64,000 bases of DNA from Hyphomonadaceae bacterium UBA7672 (GTDB taxonomy: Bacteria; Pseudomonadota; Alphaproteobacteria; Caulobacterales; Hyphomonadaceae): positions 94,429-158,428 of the forward strand of contig DLHI01000015.1 in assembly GCA_002483135.1 (NCBI GenBank), written 5' to 3'. Under the pieces are notes generated by a model. That model had not been told where the DNA came from, did no database searches, and worked only from the letters and a program-made list of their open reading frames with translations. The position numbers were made by a program, and so were the translations under genes. Positions 1 to 8,207 of the stretch are shown one piece after another; positions within the stretch are counted from its first letter, which is position 1; each line of letters opens with the position of its first letter.

Positions 1-723
1 GTCGAGAACATCTACGCCTCCTATGAGTTCGAATGGCGCGAGCAACAGCGCGATCTCGCCAAGCCGGTAGATCGCACGCGCTGGCCGACACATGCCCACA
101 TCGTCAACGCCTTCTACAATCCGCTGGGCAACACCTTCGTCTTGCCCGCCGGCATCCTGAAGCCGCCCTACTTTGATCCGAACGCAGACCCTGCCGCCAA
201 TTATGGCGGCATCGGCGCTGTGATCGGCCACGAGATGAGCCATGGCTTCGACGACCAGGGCCGCCAGTTCGACGCCTCTGGCCGCACGTTCAACTGGTGG
301 ACCGAAGAAACCGACGAACTCTTCGTCGCCAAGACCAACCGGCTGATGCGGCAGTACAACGGCTATTGCCCGTTCCGCGATGCATGCGTGAACGGCCTTG
401 GCACGCTTGGCGAAAACATCGGCGACCTTTCCGGCCTCGAGATCGCCTACGCTGCCTACAAGCTGTCGCTGGGCGGCAAGGAAGCGCCGGTCATTGGCGG
501 GCTGACGGGAGACCAGCGTTTCTTCGTGGCCTATGCCGCCACCTATCGCGACAAGGTGCGCGAGGAGATTGCCCGCGCCATGCTGGAAGGCGACAGCCAC
601 TCCCCCAGCCGCTATCGCGTCAACGGCGTCGTGCGGAACATGGACGCCTGGTATGCAGCATTCGACGTCAAGCCCGGCGACCGGCTCTATCTCAGCCCCG
701 CCCAGCGCGTCCGGATCTGGTAA
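1..723 (+). CDS. M13 family zinc metallopeptidase (neprilysin/PepO-like), C-terminal part
   Basis: This is the 3' part of an M13 endopeptidase gene; the 5' end lies outside the window and the frame is open from base 1. The zinc motif HEMSH (HExxH) is encoded near 229-243. The third ligand and its partner Asp appear as GENIGDLSG, matching the family's ExxxD signature. The C-terminus ends with a typical M13 tail (residues ...RVRIW), so the gene is complete at this end. Family members are secreted or periplasmic oligopeptidases that cut small peptides on the N-side of hydrophobic residues. The signal peptide and lipobox cannot be seen here. The next gene follows 76 bp downstream on the same strand. 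Confidence 0.93.
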   Translation, partial: VENIYASYEFEWREQQRDLAKPVDRTRWPTHAHIVNAFYNPLGNTFVLPAGILKPPYFDPNADPAANYGGIGAVIGHEMSHGFDDQGRQFDASGRTFNWWTEETDELFVAKTNRLMRQYNGYCPFRDACVNGLGTLGENIGDLSGLEIAYAAYKLSLGGKEAPVIGGLTGDQRFFVAYAATYRDKVREEIARAMLEGDSHSPSRYRVNGVVRNMDAWYAAFDVKPGDRLYLSPAQRVRIW

Positions 724-799
724 GCATTTAGCCAACCGGCTTTGCGTCAGGCCGCGCAAGCGTGTATGCGCGCGGCGTTGAACCATTGCCGGACGCCTT

Positions 800-1759
800 A
801 TGTCGATCCCTGAATTCACCCGCTATGCGCGCGAGGCAGCCGCCGCCATCGGCGCGACATTCGAGGATCTGGACGGGGGGCGTGGCTATCTCTGGCGCGT
901 CTCGCGCGGGGGCCGAAGCGTGCTTGGCGGCGGCGGAGGCGTGTGCGCCTATCCGATCAACAGCGCTGTCGCCTACACGATCTCTCGCGACAAGTCTCAC
1001 ACCAAGTCGGTCTTGTCCGCCGCTGGCCTGCCATTCATACCCGGGGGCCTCTTCTTCGCGCATACGCTGCGCGTGGCGCTGCGCGACCACGGACGCGAAG
1101 TCGCCGACGCGGTTGTCTTTGCCGAGCAACTAGGCTTGCCCGTCTTCTGCAAGCCGAATTTCGGGTCGCGCGGAGACTTCGCCGAGATCATCACTAGCAC
1201 CGAGCGTTTGCTCGACTACGCCTCGCGCATGGCGCCACATCACGAGAGCTTCCTCGTCGAGCCGCTGATCCGCGCGCCTGAGCATCGCGTGTTGGTTATG
1301 GATGGCCGCGCGATCTTCCATTCCGCCAAGGCGAACCCCGCCGTGATAGGAGATGGACGCACGACCGTCGTTGATTTGCTGGCCCTGCACGACGCTTCAC
1401 GGCTGGCCGCAGGCGTTTCGCCCAGCATGGTCGCGGGCCACGCGCCCGACTATGTTCCGGCCGAAGGCGAGCGCATCGCCCTGCTCGGTCGCCGCAATCT
1501 CTCCGCCGCCGGCGGGATTGAGACGGCGAGCGAAGAGGCGCCGCCCAGCCTTGCGGCGCTCGCCGTGTCGGCTGTGGAGGCGCTCGGCCTCAGAATCGGC
1601 GCCGTCGACCTGTTTGACCTTTCCAGCGCGGCCGATTCCACCGATCCTGTAGTCATCGAGGTCAACGGCAATCCTGGCCTGCGCACGCTTGAACTTGCAG
1701 GCCGAGGCGATCTCATCCACGCAATCTGGACGTCGATGTACGAGGAATGCCTTAGCTGA
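800..1759 (+). CDS. ATP-grasp ligase resembling the CphA/GshAB ATP-grasp domain
   Basis: A 319-residue ATP-grasp protein. Motifs run in the order of the cyanophycin synthetase/GshAB ATP-grasp fold: a DKS-T start of the domain, GLPVFCKP (lysine of the ATP site), HRVLVMDG, AVIGDGRTTVVDLL (the GDG..T..L block of CphA), then IGAVDLF and VIEVNGNPG with the metal-binding Glu and Asn. ATP-grasp enzymes make acyl-phosphates and join carboxylates to amines, so a peptide-bond-forming role is likely, but the substrate is unknown. The large N-terminal domain of real CphA is absent. The stop codon overlaps the start of the next gene, a Mur ligase, by one base (TGATG), so the two are translationally coupled. 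CphA carries the same two activities fused in one chain. Confidence 0.8.
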   Translation: MSIPEFTRYAREAAAAIGATFEDLDGGRGYLWRVSRGGRSVLGGGGGVCAYPINSAVAYTISRDKSHTKSVLSAAGLPFIPGGLFFAHTLRVALRDHGREVADAVVFAEQLGLPVFCKPNFGSRGDFAEIITSTERLLDYASRMAPHHESFLVEPLIRAPEHRVLVMDGRAIFHSAKANPAVIGDGRTTVVDLLALHDASRLAAGVSPSMVAGHAPDYVPAEGERIALLGRRNLSAAGGIETASEEAPPSLAALAVSAVEALGLRIGAVDLFDLSSAADSTDPVVIEVNGNPGLRTLELAGRGDLIHAIWTSMYEECLS

Positions 1760-3069
1760 TGTTCGGTCTGCCGAAATTCGGAAACGGCATCGGCCTGCAC
1801 CGCATGGAGCAGTTCATGCAGGCGCACCGGATCGACCGCGCCGCGCTTGCACGCAAGTCAGTTGTCGTAACGGGCACGAACGGCAAGGGTTCGACAGCGC
1901 GCTTCATCACATCGGCCATCGAAGCGGCGGGCCTGCGCGTCGGTTGCTTCACCTCGCCCCACCTGTTCGACGTGCGCGAGCGCTTCACCATCGGCGCAGA
2001 CATGATCCCCACTGAAGCCTTCGAGCGCCACAGCGCCACCGTGCTGGCCTTCAACCAGTCGCGCCCCGAAGACGACCGTATCGGCGCATTCGAATTCCTG
2101 TTCCTCGCCGCACTGCTGTGGTTCCAGGAGGAACGCCCCGACGCCATCGTCTGGGAAGCTGGCATTGGCGGCCGTTACGATCCCGTGCGCGCGGTGCGCG
2201 CCAGCGTCTCTGTGCTGACCTCCATTGAACTCGAGCACACCGAACTGCTCGGCTCGACGGAGGAACTGATCGCCTACGACAAGATCGACGCCGTGGCGCC
2301 GGGCGGATGCGTGGTCCTTTCGCCATCGATCCCCGAGAAGCTGGCGACACGCATCGCCGCCTTCGCCGGCCTGTCGGGCAAGGCGACCTTGCCCGCGCTG
2401 GCCAGCCGCCGTCTCGGCGCCGTCACCAACCATCCCAAAGGCGCACGATTCACCTACGGCTTCACCGCCACGACGCCCGAGGCGGATCATCTCGTGAAGC
2501 TGAAACTCGCGGGCCGGCACCAGGTCGACAACGCCGTCACGGCGCTGCGTGCTGCGGAGGTCTGGCTCGGCCTCAAGCCTGAAGAAAATGCCGAACGGCA
2601 CATCACGATGCTCGGCGCCCTGCGGCAGACGACATGGCCGGGCCGCCTGCAGAAGGTAGCGGAGAGCCCGGAGCTCTGGATTGATGTCGGCCACACACCC
2701 TGCGCGCTCGAAGCCGTGACGCGCACTTTCCAGGAGTTCACGCCTCGCGAAAAGACGCTGGTGGTGTTCGGCGTCTCCGGCGCCAAGGAAGTTGCTGCAA
2801 TCTCGCGCACGGTCGCCGCACGCTTCGACCACTTCATACTGACACGCGCCTTCAAGGCCGGGGCGGAGGTGGCGCAGTTCGATGCAATCTTCCGCGAAGC
2901 CGCTGCCGACGTCACGATCGCCGCCGACACCATCGAAGCCGCCCGCCTCGCCCGCGACCGCGCGCATCGCGATGGCCTTTCAGTACTCGCCATCGGCGGT
3001 CTCTTCCTCGCCGCCGAAGTGCAGCGCGCCTGGGAAGGCGGCGATCCCCGCGAGATCGAATTCCTCTAG
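1759..3069 (+). CDS. FolC-like Mur ligase paralogue coupled to the ATP-grasp gene
   Basis: A 436-residue protein of the FolC/Mur ligase family. It has the P-loop GTNGKGST, the TSPHL motif, EAGIGGRYD and WPGRLQ, so nucleotide binding and the central fold are preserved. Several positions that are nearly invariant in folylpolyglutamate synthases differ. The usual DGAHNP is DVGHTP, the DSTNV after the GGR.D motif is DPVRAV, and the IA-EKAGI segment reads IAYDKIDAV. This suggests ligation of an amino acid to something other than folate. Its one-base overlap with the preceding ATP-grasp gene supports a shared pathway. Housekeeping FolC cannot be excluded from sequence alone; I regard a paralogue as more likely. 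It is convergent with the following lipoprotein gene, 7 bp away. Confidence 0.78.
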   Translation: MFGLPKFGNGIGLHRMEQFMQAHRIDRAALARKSVVVTGTNGKGSTARFITSAIEAAGLRVGCFTSPHLFDVRERFTIGADMIPTEAFERHSATVLAFNQSRPEDDRIGAFEFLFLAALLWFQEERPDAIVWEAGIGGRYDPVRAVRASVSVLTSIELEHTELLGSTEELIAYDKIDAVAPGGCVVLSPSIPEKLATRIAAFAGLSGKATLPALASRRLGAVTNHPKGARFTYGFTATTPEADHLVKLKLAGRHQVDNAVTALRAAEVWLGLKPEENAERHITMLGALRQTTWPGRLQKVAESPELWIDVGHTPCALEAVTRTFQEFTPREKTLVVFGVSGAKEVAAISRTVAARFDHFILTRAFKAGAEVAQFDAIFREAAADVTIAADTIEAARLARDRAHRDGLSVLAIGGLFLAAEVQRAWEGGDPREIEFL

Positions 3070-3076
3070 CCTCACC

Positions 3077-4162
3077 CTAGTAGTGATCCGTGTAGGTCCC
3101 CACCCGGCAGGTATAGCCCCCAGGCGGCGGCGTTAGCTTGAAGGCCTTCGGATCAGTACCCTTGGGATGCGACGCCATCGTCTGCAGCGCCCACAGGTTG
3201 AACGCATCGCGGTTCACGGAAGGCCAGCGATGGCCATGTGTGCCTGAACAGGCGACGTGCACCACATTGGGCAGCGAGCTGAAGTAGTTCGCGCCTGCCT
3301 GGGTCGACGGCCGGTAGTCGGCGCAGAAGCCGATGGGTGGGCCGCAATCATAGGTATCCGGCGCGCCGCCCCACATGGTGATGACGACCAGCGAGTCGAG
3401 TTTCGCCGGCAGCGGATGCGGCCCGATCCGTCCCTGGTGGATTTTCGTGGGCGCCGCGCGTACCGCCTCGACCGCGTCCTTGAACGCCAGCGGCGAGCCG
3501 TCGTCATTGGTGATGTACCATTCTCCCGACAGCGGCATGCCGCCCGCCCAGAAATCCGAATTGTAGGTGAGCACGCGATTGGTCAGCGTGCCGCCGGCGG
3601 AGATGCCGCCGAGATAGAGCCGCTTAGCATCAAGCGTATACTTCGTGCCGACGCAGCGCACCATATCCTCGAGGAATTGCGAGTCGGGGCCTGCGTCCGT
3701 TTTCCACTTCTCCCCTCCCGCATTGGCCGCGCGGCCATCATTCCACGGCTTCCAGTTCCAGCCGTTCGAACCGGGCCCATCGCATTCCTTGAAGCCGATG
3801 TCGGGGTTCTGGTCCGCGCACTGGCGCACCGGACCGATCACCATGAAGCCATGCTCGGCCAGCTTCGCATTGTTGCCCGAACGCTCGACAAACAGGTTGG
3901 CGTTGGCGGACTCCACCGTTCCCGACGTCGGCACCCAGACCGGCGCAGGACCAGTCGCGCCCTTCGGAGGCACAACGATAAAGGCGCGCAGCATGCCGCC
4001 GGACGGGAAGTTGGTGTTGAGGCCGTCCTTGACATCATAGCCATCCGGGCAAGACCAGAAATCGGCCGCCTGTTCGCCATCCTGTGGCGTACCTACACAG
4101 CTGGAGAGCAGCAGCACAACAGCCGCCAGCGCCGCTCCACGCAGTCCGCGTCGTTCCAGCAT
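3077..4162 (-). CDS. Lipoprotein alpha/beta hydrolase (esterase/depolymerase-like)
   Basis: A 361-residue exported protein. The N-terminus has a short positive region, a hydrophobic stretch and a lipobox (LLLSSC), so it is probably anchored in a membrane. The middle carries GISAGG, a G-x-S-x-G nucleophile elbow, and a late SGTHGHRWP segment offers the catalytic His. The layout resembles secreted polyhydroxybutyrate depolymerase/feruloyl-esterase-like hydrolases, but no substrate can be assigned. Eight cysteines in the mature part (for example SCPDGYD, RCVGTKY and YDCGPPIGFC) suggest disulfides. The gene stands alone on the minus strand, convergent with the Mur ligase gene. Confidence 0.72.
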   Translation of the reverse strand: MLERRGLRGAALAAVVLLLSSCVGTPQDGEQAADFWSCPDGYDVKDGLNTNFPSGGMLRAFIVVPPKGATGPAPVWVPTSGTVESANANLFVERSGNNAKLAEHGFMVIGPVRQCADQNPDIGFKECDGPGSNGWNWKPWNDGRAANAGGEKWKTDAGPDSQFLEDMVRCVGTKYTLDAKRLYLGGISAGGTLTNRVLTYNSDFWAGGMPLSGEWYITNDDGSPLAFKDAVEAVRAAPTKIHQGRIGPHPLPAKLDSLVVITMWGGAPDTYDCGPPIGFCADYRPSTQAGANYFSSLPNVVHVACSGTHGHRWPSVNRDAFNLWALQTMASHPKGTDPKAFKLTPPPGGYTCRVGTYTDHY

Positions 4163-4242
4163 CTTACCCTCTCGGCAGTCTTCTTGTCGGAGAGAGGATC
4201 AGGCGCACGGCAGGGCTGGGTCAAGCAGCCATTCTGCGACCT

Positions 4243-5337
4243 CTATTCGGCGGCCTTCGCCTTGCGGCGTGGCGGCTTCAGCTGGCCGCCGTCCAGTGCA
4301 TCGTCCTCGCCCTGGAACATTTTCCGCACATTGATCGTGGAACGCTGACCGACATGCCGGAAGCTGGTGCGCAGCCAGATCTCGGCGGCGTCCCGCCCCT
4401 TCTCGAACAGCATGTCGATGAAGTCCGGTTCGACATTGAACTTCGAGGATGCGCCAAGTTCCGCGAGCGAGGCCTCATCGGCGATCGCATGCATCAATAT
4501 CTTGCGATAATCCGTGCCATCGAGCCGGCCGGCTTCGATGAGGCGCGCCACGAAATCGACAGAGCGCAGGTCATGCAGCAACGCAGAGTTGAATGTGATC
4601 TCGTTGATGCGATTGATTATGTCCCGCGCCGTCTTGGGCGCCCCCGGCCTACGGATCGGATTGATCTGGACAAGCACGACATCGTCTGTCTCGCAGTTCT
4701 CGAACAGCGGCCAGAGCGCGGGATTTCCCGTGAAGCCACCATCCCAGTAGGGTACGCCATCAATTTCGACCGCCTGGAACAACCAGGGCAGGCATGCCGA
4801 CGCCATCACGTGATCAACCGTCATCGCGCGCTTGTCCCACACCTTTGCGCGACCAGTCTCCACATTGGTCGCCGAGATATAGACCTTCACCTTCGACTTC
4901 CGCACGCGATCGAAATCGACGAGCTGGACGACAAGGTCTCTCAGCGGGTTGGCGTTGAAAGGATTGAAGTCGTACGGACTGGCGACGCGCGTCACGAGAT
5001 CGAACATCACGAACAGCGGCGAGGTATCCAGATTCCAGCCACCCAGCATCGCCTCAAGGGCGGATCGCCGCAGCGGGCTGTTTCGCGCCTCGTCCAGCAC
5101 GCCCGTCCAGAAACGACGAAGGGAAGCGCGTGCTTCCTCGCGATCTCCATCGGCAAAGCCGGCCGCCAGCGCCACGGCATTCATCGCGCCGGCCGACGCT
5201 CCCGTGATCCCCTCGATCTCTACCCGCGGGTCTTCCAGCAGCCGGTCCAGTACACCCCACGAAAACGCACCATGCGAGCCGCCGCCCTGGAGGGCGAGGT
5301 TGATCAGCTTTGTCTCTGACGTGCGGGCTCGGGCCAT
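4243..5337 (-). CDS. Patatin-like phospholipase family protein
   Basis: A 364-residue patatin-domain protein. The oxyanion-hole glycine run (LQGGGSHGAF, about residues 16-25) is followed by GASAG with Ser48 as nucleophile, and DGGF near residue 195 supplies the Asp of the Ser-Asp dyad. Family members are serine acyl hydrolases acting on phospholipids or related lipids. No signal peptide is seen, so it is probably cytoplasmic or peripheral. It begins 36 bp after murI on the same strand and may be the last gene of the aguA-aguB-murI unit. The C-terminus is basic and lysine-rich (PPRRKAKAAE). Confidence 0.85.
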   Translation of the reverse strand: MARARTSETKLINLALQGGGSHGAFSWGVLDRLLEDPRVEIEGITGASAGAMNAVALAAGFADGDREEARASLRRFWTGVLDEARNSPLRRSALEAMLGGWNLDTSPLFVMFDLVTRVASPYDFNPFNANPLRDLVVQLVDFDRVRKSKVKVYISATNVETGRAKVWDKRAMTVDHVMASACLPWLFQAVEIDGVPYWDGGFTGNPALWPLFENCETDDVVLVQINPIRRPGAPKTARDIINRINEITFNSALLHDLRSVDFVARLIEAGRLDGTDYRKILMHAIADEASLAELGASSKFNVEPDFIDMLFEKGRDAAEIWLRTSFRHVGQRSTINVRKMFQGEDDALDGGQLKPPRRKAKAAE

Positions 5338-5373
5338 GGCGGCGCTCCTGGGGACAAGAGAAGCGCCCCGACC

Positions 5374-6159
5374 CTAGACGTCAATGACTTCGATGATGTG
5401 ATAGCCGAAACGCGCAAAAGCCGGCTGCATCGCGGCCTTGTTGGCCGCCCCGCCCGTTACATAGGCAACCGCTTCGCCCGTGGAGGCCGTCGGAGTGACG
5501 ACCCGAACAACTTGCCGCGCCACCGCCTCGCCCGTGTCGATCAGCTTGACGCCCGGCGGACATGCCGCTGCGATTGCCTCGCGGATCAGCGGGAAGTGCG
5601 TGCAGGCCAGCACGACAATGTCGATGTTCGGCCCGTCCGGCGGATCAAACAGCGGCTTCACCGCGTAGACGACCTGTTCCTGATCGATGGGCTGGCCGCG
5701 CACGGCGCGCTCCGCAATGTCCACGAGGCCGGCGGAGCCGCGCCGGATCACGGTCTTACCCGCCGCGAACTGCCGCTCGAGATCGTCGAGATAGGCGCGG
5801 CGCACGGTTCCCGGCGTCGCGAGAATGCCGATCACGCCAGTCTTCGTCTGCTCCGCCGCTGGCTTGATCGCGGGCACCGTGCCGACCACAGGAACCTTCA
5901 CGCGCGCGCGAATGTCAGCCAGCGACAGCGTCGAGGCCGTATTGCAGGCGATGACCAGCACGTCGGGCTTCGCCGCATCGACCAGCGTGGCGCAGAGCTG
6001 GGGCAGGCGTGCGCGCAGTTCCTCATCCGTCTTCACACCATAGGGAAAAAACCCGGAGTCCGCCGCATAGTCGACGATCCAGTCCGGCGCCGCCTTGCGC
6101 AGGGCGTCTGCGATGGTGAGCCCACCAACGCCCGAGTCGAAGACAAGCGCGCGGGTCAT
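5374..6159 (-). CDS. murI: Glutamate racemase
   Basis: A 261-residue glutamate racemase, which interconverts L- and D-glutamate to supply D-Glu for peptidoglycan. The two catalytic cysteines are visible: Cys72 in ACNTAS and Cys186 in ACTHFPL. The N-terminus has the family's FDSGVGGLT and DSGFFPYG motifs. Length and motif spacing are normal. It starts 10 bp after the stop of the aguB-like gene on the same strand, so it is very likely co-transcribed with agmatine catabolism genes, an unusual setting for a cell-wall gene. Confidence 0.93.
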   Translation of the reverse strand: MTRALVFDSGVGGLTIADALRKAAPDWIVDYAADSGFFPYGVKTDEELRARLPQLCATLVDAAKPDVLVIACNTASTLSLADIRARVKVPVVGTVPAIKPAAEQTKTGVIGILATPGTVRRAYLDDLERQFAAGKTVIRRGSAGLVDIAERAVRGQPIDQEQVVYAVKPLFDPPDGPNIDIVVLACTHFPLIREAIAAACPPGVKLIDTGEAVARQVVRVVTPTASTGEAVAYVTGGAANKAAMQPAFARFGYHIIEVIDV

Positions 6160-6169
6160 GGCCGGAGGC

Positions 6170-7033
6170 TCAGCCCTTCTCGCTCAGCGGATTGACCAGC
6201 GGGCCGTAAAGGTCCGTCCGACGGTCGCGGAAGAAGCCCCACGCGGCGCGGGCGCGATCAACGACATCCATGTCGATCGTAGCGACGACAACGCCCTCTT
6301 CCTTGCGATCAAGATCGCCGAGAATCTCGCCGGTGTGGTCAGAGATGAAGGACGTGCCGTAGAACAGCTGGCCGTTCTCGTTGCCCACGCGGTTGGCGGC
6401 GGCGACCGGCGTCACGTTGGAAACCGCGTGGCCCAGCATGGCGCGGCGCCAGCGCGCGGCCGTGTCGAGGCTGTCATCGTGCGGCTCGGAGCCGATGGCG
6501 GTGGGATACAGCAGCACGTCAGCACCTTGCAGCACCATGGCGCGGGCACACTCGGGATACCATTGGTCCCAGCAGATTCCGACGCCGATGCGACCGTGCT
6601 TCGTGTCCCAGACGCGGAAGCCCGTATCGCCAGGGCGGAAATAGTACTTCTCCTGATAGCCCGGACCGTCAGGGATATGCGATTTGCGATAGACGCCCAT
6701 CAGCGATCCATCGGCGTCGATCATCACGACAGTGTTGAAGTAAGCCGGCCCCGCCTTCTCGAAGATCGACACCGGGATAACGACTTTCAGCTCAGCCGCC
6801 AGCTTCGCCATCGCTTTCACGGCGGGGCTTTCGCGCCACGGATAGGCGCGGGCGAAATTGCTCTCTTCCTGCGAGGTGCAGAAGTAATGCCCTTCGAACA
6901 GCTCCGACGGCAGGATGACATTGGCGCCTTTCGCGGCAGCCTCGCGCACCAGGTCGCTGATGCGCTTGATGTTCTGCGCCGCATCGTCGGTTAGCGCCGA
7001 CTGCAGGACCGCGAGCGTGATCTTGCGCGCCAT
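6170..7033 (-). CDS. aguB: N-carbamoylputrescine amidase
   Basis: A 287-residue nitrilase-superfamily amidase. It has the Glu-Lys-Cys triad context: LPSELFEGHYF near the N-terminus, the lysine in YRKSHIPDGPGYQEKYYF, and the catalytic Cys in GVGICWDQWYPE. The RKSHIPDGPGY and EKYYFRPGDTGF strings are typical of plant/bacterial N-carbamoylputrescine amidase. It converts N-carbamoylputrescine to putrescine, CO2 and ammonia. It lies 9 bp downstream of aguA and just upstream of murI, which supports the assignment. Confidence 0.94.
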   Translation of the reverse strand: MARKITLAVLQSALTDDAAQNIKRISDLVREAAAKGANVILPSELFEGHYFCTSQEESNFARAYPWRESPAVKAMAKLAAELKVVIPVSIFEKAGPAYFNTVVMIDADGSLMGVYRKSHIPDGPGYQEKYYFRPGDTGFRVWDTKHGRIGVGICWDQWYPECARAMVLQGADVLLYPTAIGSEPHDDSLDTAARWRRAMLGHAVSNVTPVAAANRVGNENGQLFYGTSFISDHTGEILGDLDRKEEGVVVATIDMDVVDRARAAWGFFRDRRTDLYGPLVNPLSEKG

Positions 7034-7042
7034 GATCGCCTC

Positions 7043-8056
7043 CTATGCCGGCTGTTGCTGGGTGATGCAGTGGAAGGAACCGCCGCCCGACAGGATATGG
7101 CGCGACGGCAGGCCAATGACATTGCGGCCCGGGAAGAATGGCTTCAACGCATCGACAGCGGCCTGCGCAGTCGGCGTGCCATAGGTCGGCACCACGACGG
7201 TGGCGTTGCCGATCAGGAAGTTCATGTGGCTGGCGGGGACGATGTCGCCATCCTCATTCTCGACCCGGCCCGGCGAAGGAATCCGCACGACCTGCAGCAT
7301 GCGCCCGCGTGCGTCACGTTGAGTCTTCAGGAAGTCCGCGATCTCGTTCAGGCGCGCGGTGTTCGGATCATCCGCATCCGCCGGCGCCTGGCATGCAACC
7401 ACGCCCGGCGCAAGGAAGCGTGCGATGTTGTCGACATGGCCGTCGGTGTGATCGTTGAGCAGACCGCGTTCGATCCAGATTACGGCGCGCGCGCCCAGCG
7501 CATCGCCCAGAAGGCCGCGTACATCCTCGAACGACATCAGCGGATTGCGGTTGGGGTTGAGCAGGCATTCGCGCGTGGTGAGGATCGTGCCCTCCCCGTC
7601 CCAGTCGATCGCGCCGCCTTCCAGTACACGGTCCCACCGAGTTGCGTCCGCACCCGCCTCGATGGCGACGAATGCGCCAACCATGTCGTCGTGCTCAAGG
7701 ACGTACTTGCCGCCCCAGCCATTGAAGGTGAACAGCGCGCAGCGATCCGCCGAGTAGAAGACCGGGCCGGTGTCTCGCAGCCAGATGTCGCCGTACTGCG
7801 CGTCGATCAGTTCGGCCACTTCGCCGATCGCCTTGTGCGCCGACAGCATGGCGGTGGGGCCATTGACCAGCACCTTCATGCGGTCGCCCGGGCGACCGTT
7901 TGGCCCTGGCGCGGCCAGAGCCTTCACCATCGCGGCGACCTCGGCCTGCGCGGGAGCGAGATTCTCCAACCACAACTCCTCATCCGCTGGCCAGGCGGTC
8001 CAGATCGCGCTGTGCGGCGCCCATTCCGCGGGGGGGTGAAGGATCATGTCGCTCAT
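7043..8056 (-). CDS. aguA: Agmatine deiminase
   Basis: A peptidyl-arginine-deiminase-type enzyme of 337 residues that converts agmatine to N-carbamoylputrescine and ammonia. The family start (PPAEWAPHSAIWTAWP), the GGAIDWDGEGT segment, the NDHTDGHVDN motif and the C-terminal catalytic Cys in GGGSFHCITQQ are all present. I chose the ATG at 8056 because homology begins immediately after it; an in-frame ATG at 8092 would add 12 unconserved residues. It is the first gene of the aguA-aguB-murI(-patatin) run. Confidence 0.94.
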   Translation of the reverse strand: MSDMILHPPAEWAPHSAIWTAWPADEELWLENLAPAQAEVAAMVKALAAPGPNGRPGDRMKVLVNGPTAMLSAHKAIGEVAELIDAQYGDIWLRDTGPVFYSADRCALFTFNGWGGKYVLEHDDMVGAFVAIEAGADATRWDRVLEGGAIDWDGEGTILTTRECLLNPNRNPLMSFEDVRGLLGDALGARAVIWIERGLLNDHTDGHVDNIARFLAPGVVACQAPADADDPNTARLNEIADFLKTQRDARGRMLQVVRIPSPGRVENEDGDIVPASHMNFLIGNATVVVPTYGTPTAQAAVDALKPFFPGRNVIGLPSRHILSGGGSFHCITQQQPA

Positions 8057-8158
8057 GGGTCTGCGCTCTAGCACCTGCACGCCGGGGTACAAGACCCCGA
8101 CACAAGCGAGCGCATATGGGCCCGTTGCGCCGCAAGAAAAGACCCTGAAATGAAAAGA

Positions 8159-8177
8159 GGCGGTCCGATGGACCGCC
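8159..8177 (-). terminator. Rho-independent terminator of the TonB receptor gene
   Basis: An 8-bp perfect stem (GGCGGTCC / GGACCGCC) with a three-base loop lies about 30 bp past the receptor stop codon. Read on the minus strand, it is followed by a TCTTTTCATTT tract. Confidence 0.85.
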
Positions 8178-8207
8178 CCTTCACACTCAGACGCTACTCG
8201 ACAGAGA

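Noticed and set aside
1858..2967. 369-residue minus-strand open frame opposite the Mur ligase
   Set aside because: Antisense shadow without signal, start site or domain.
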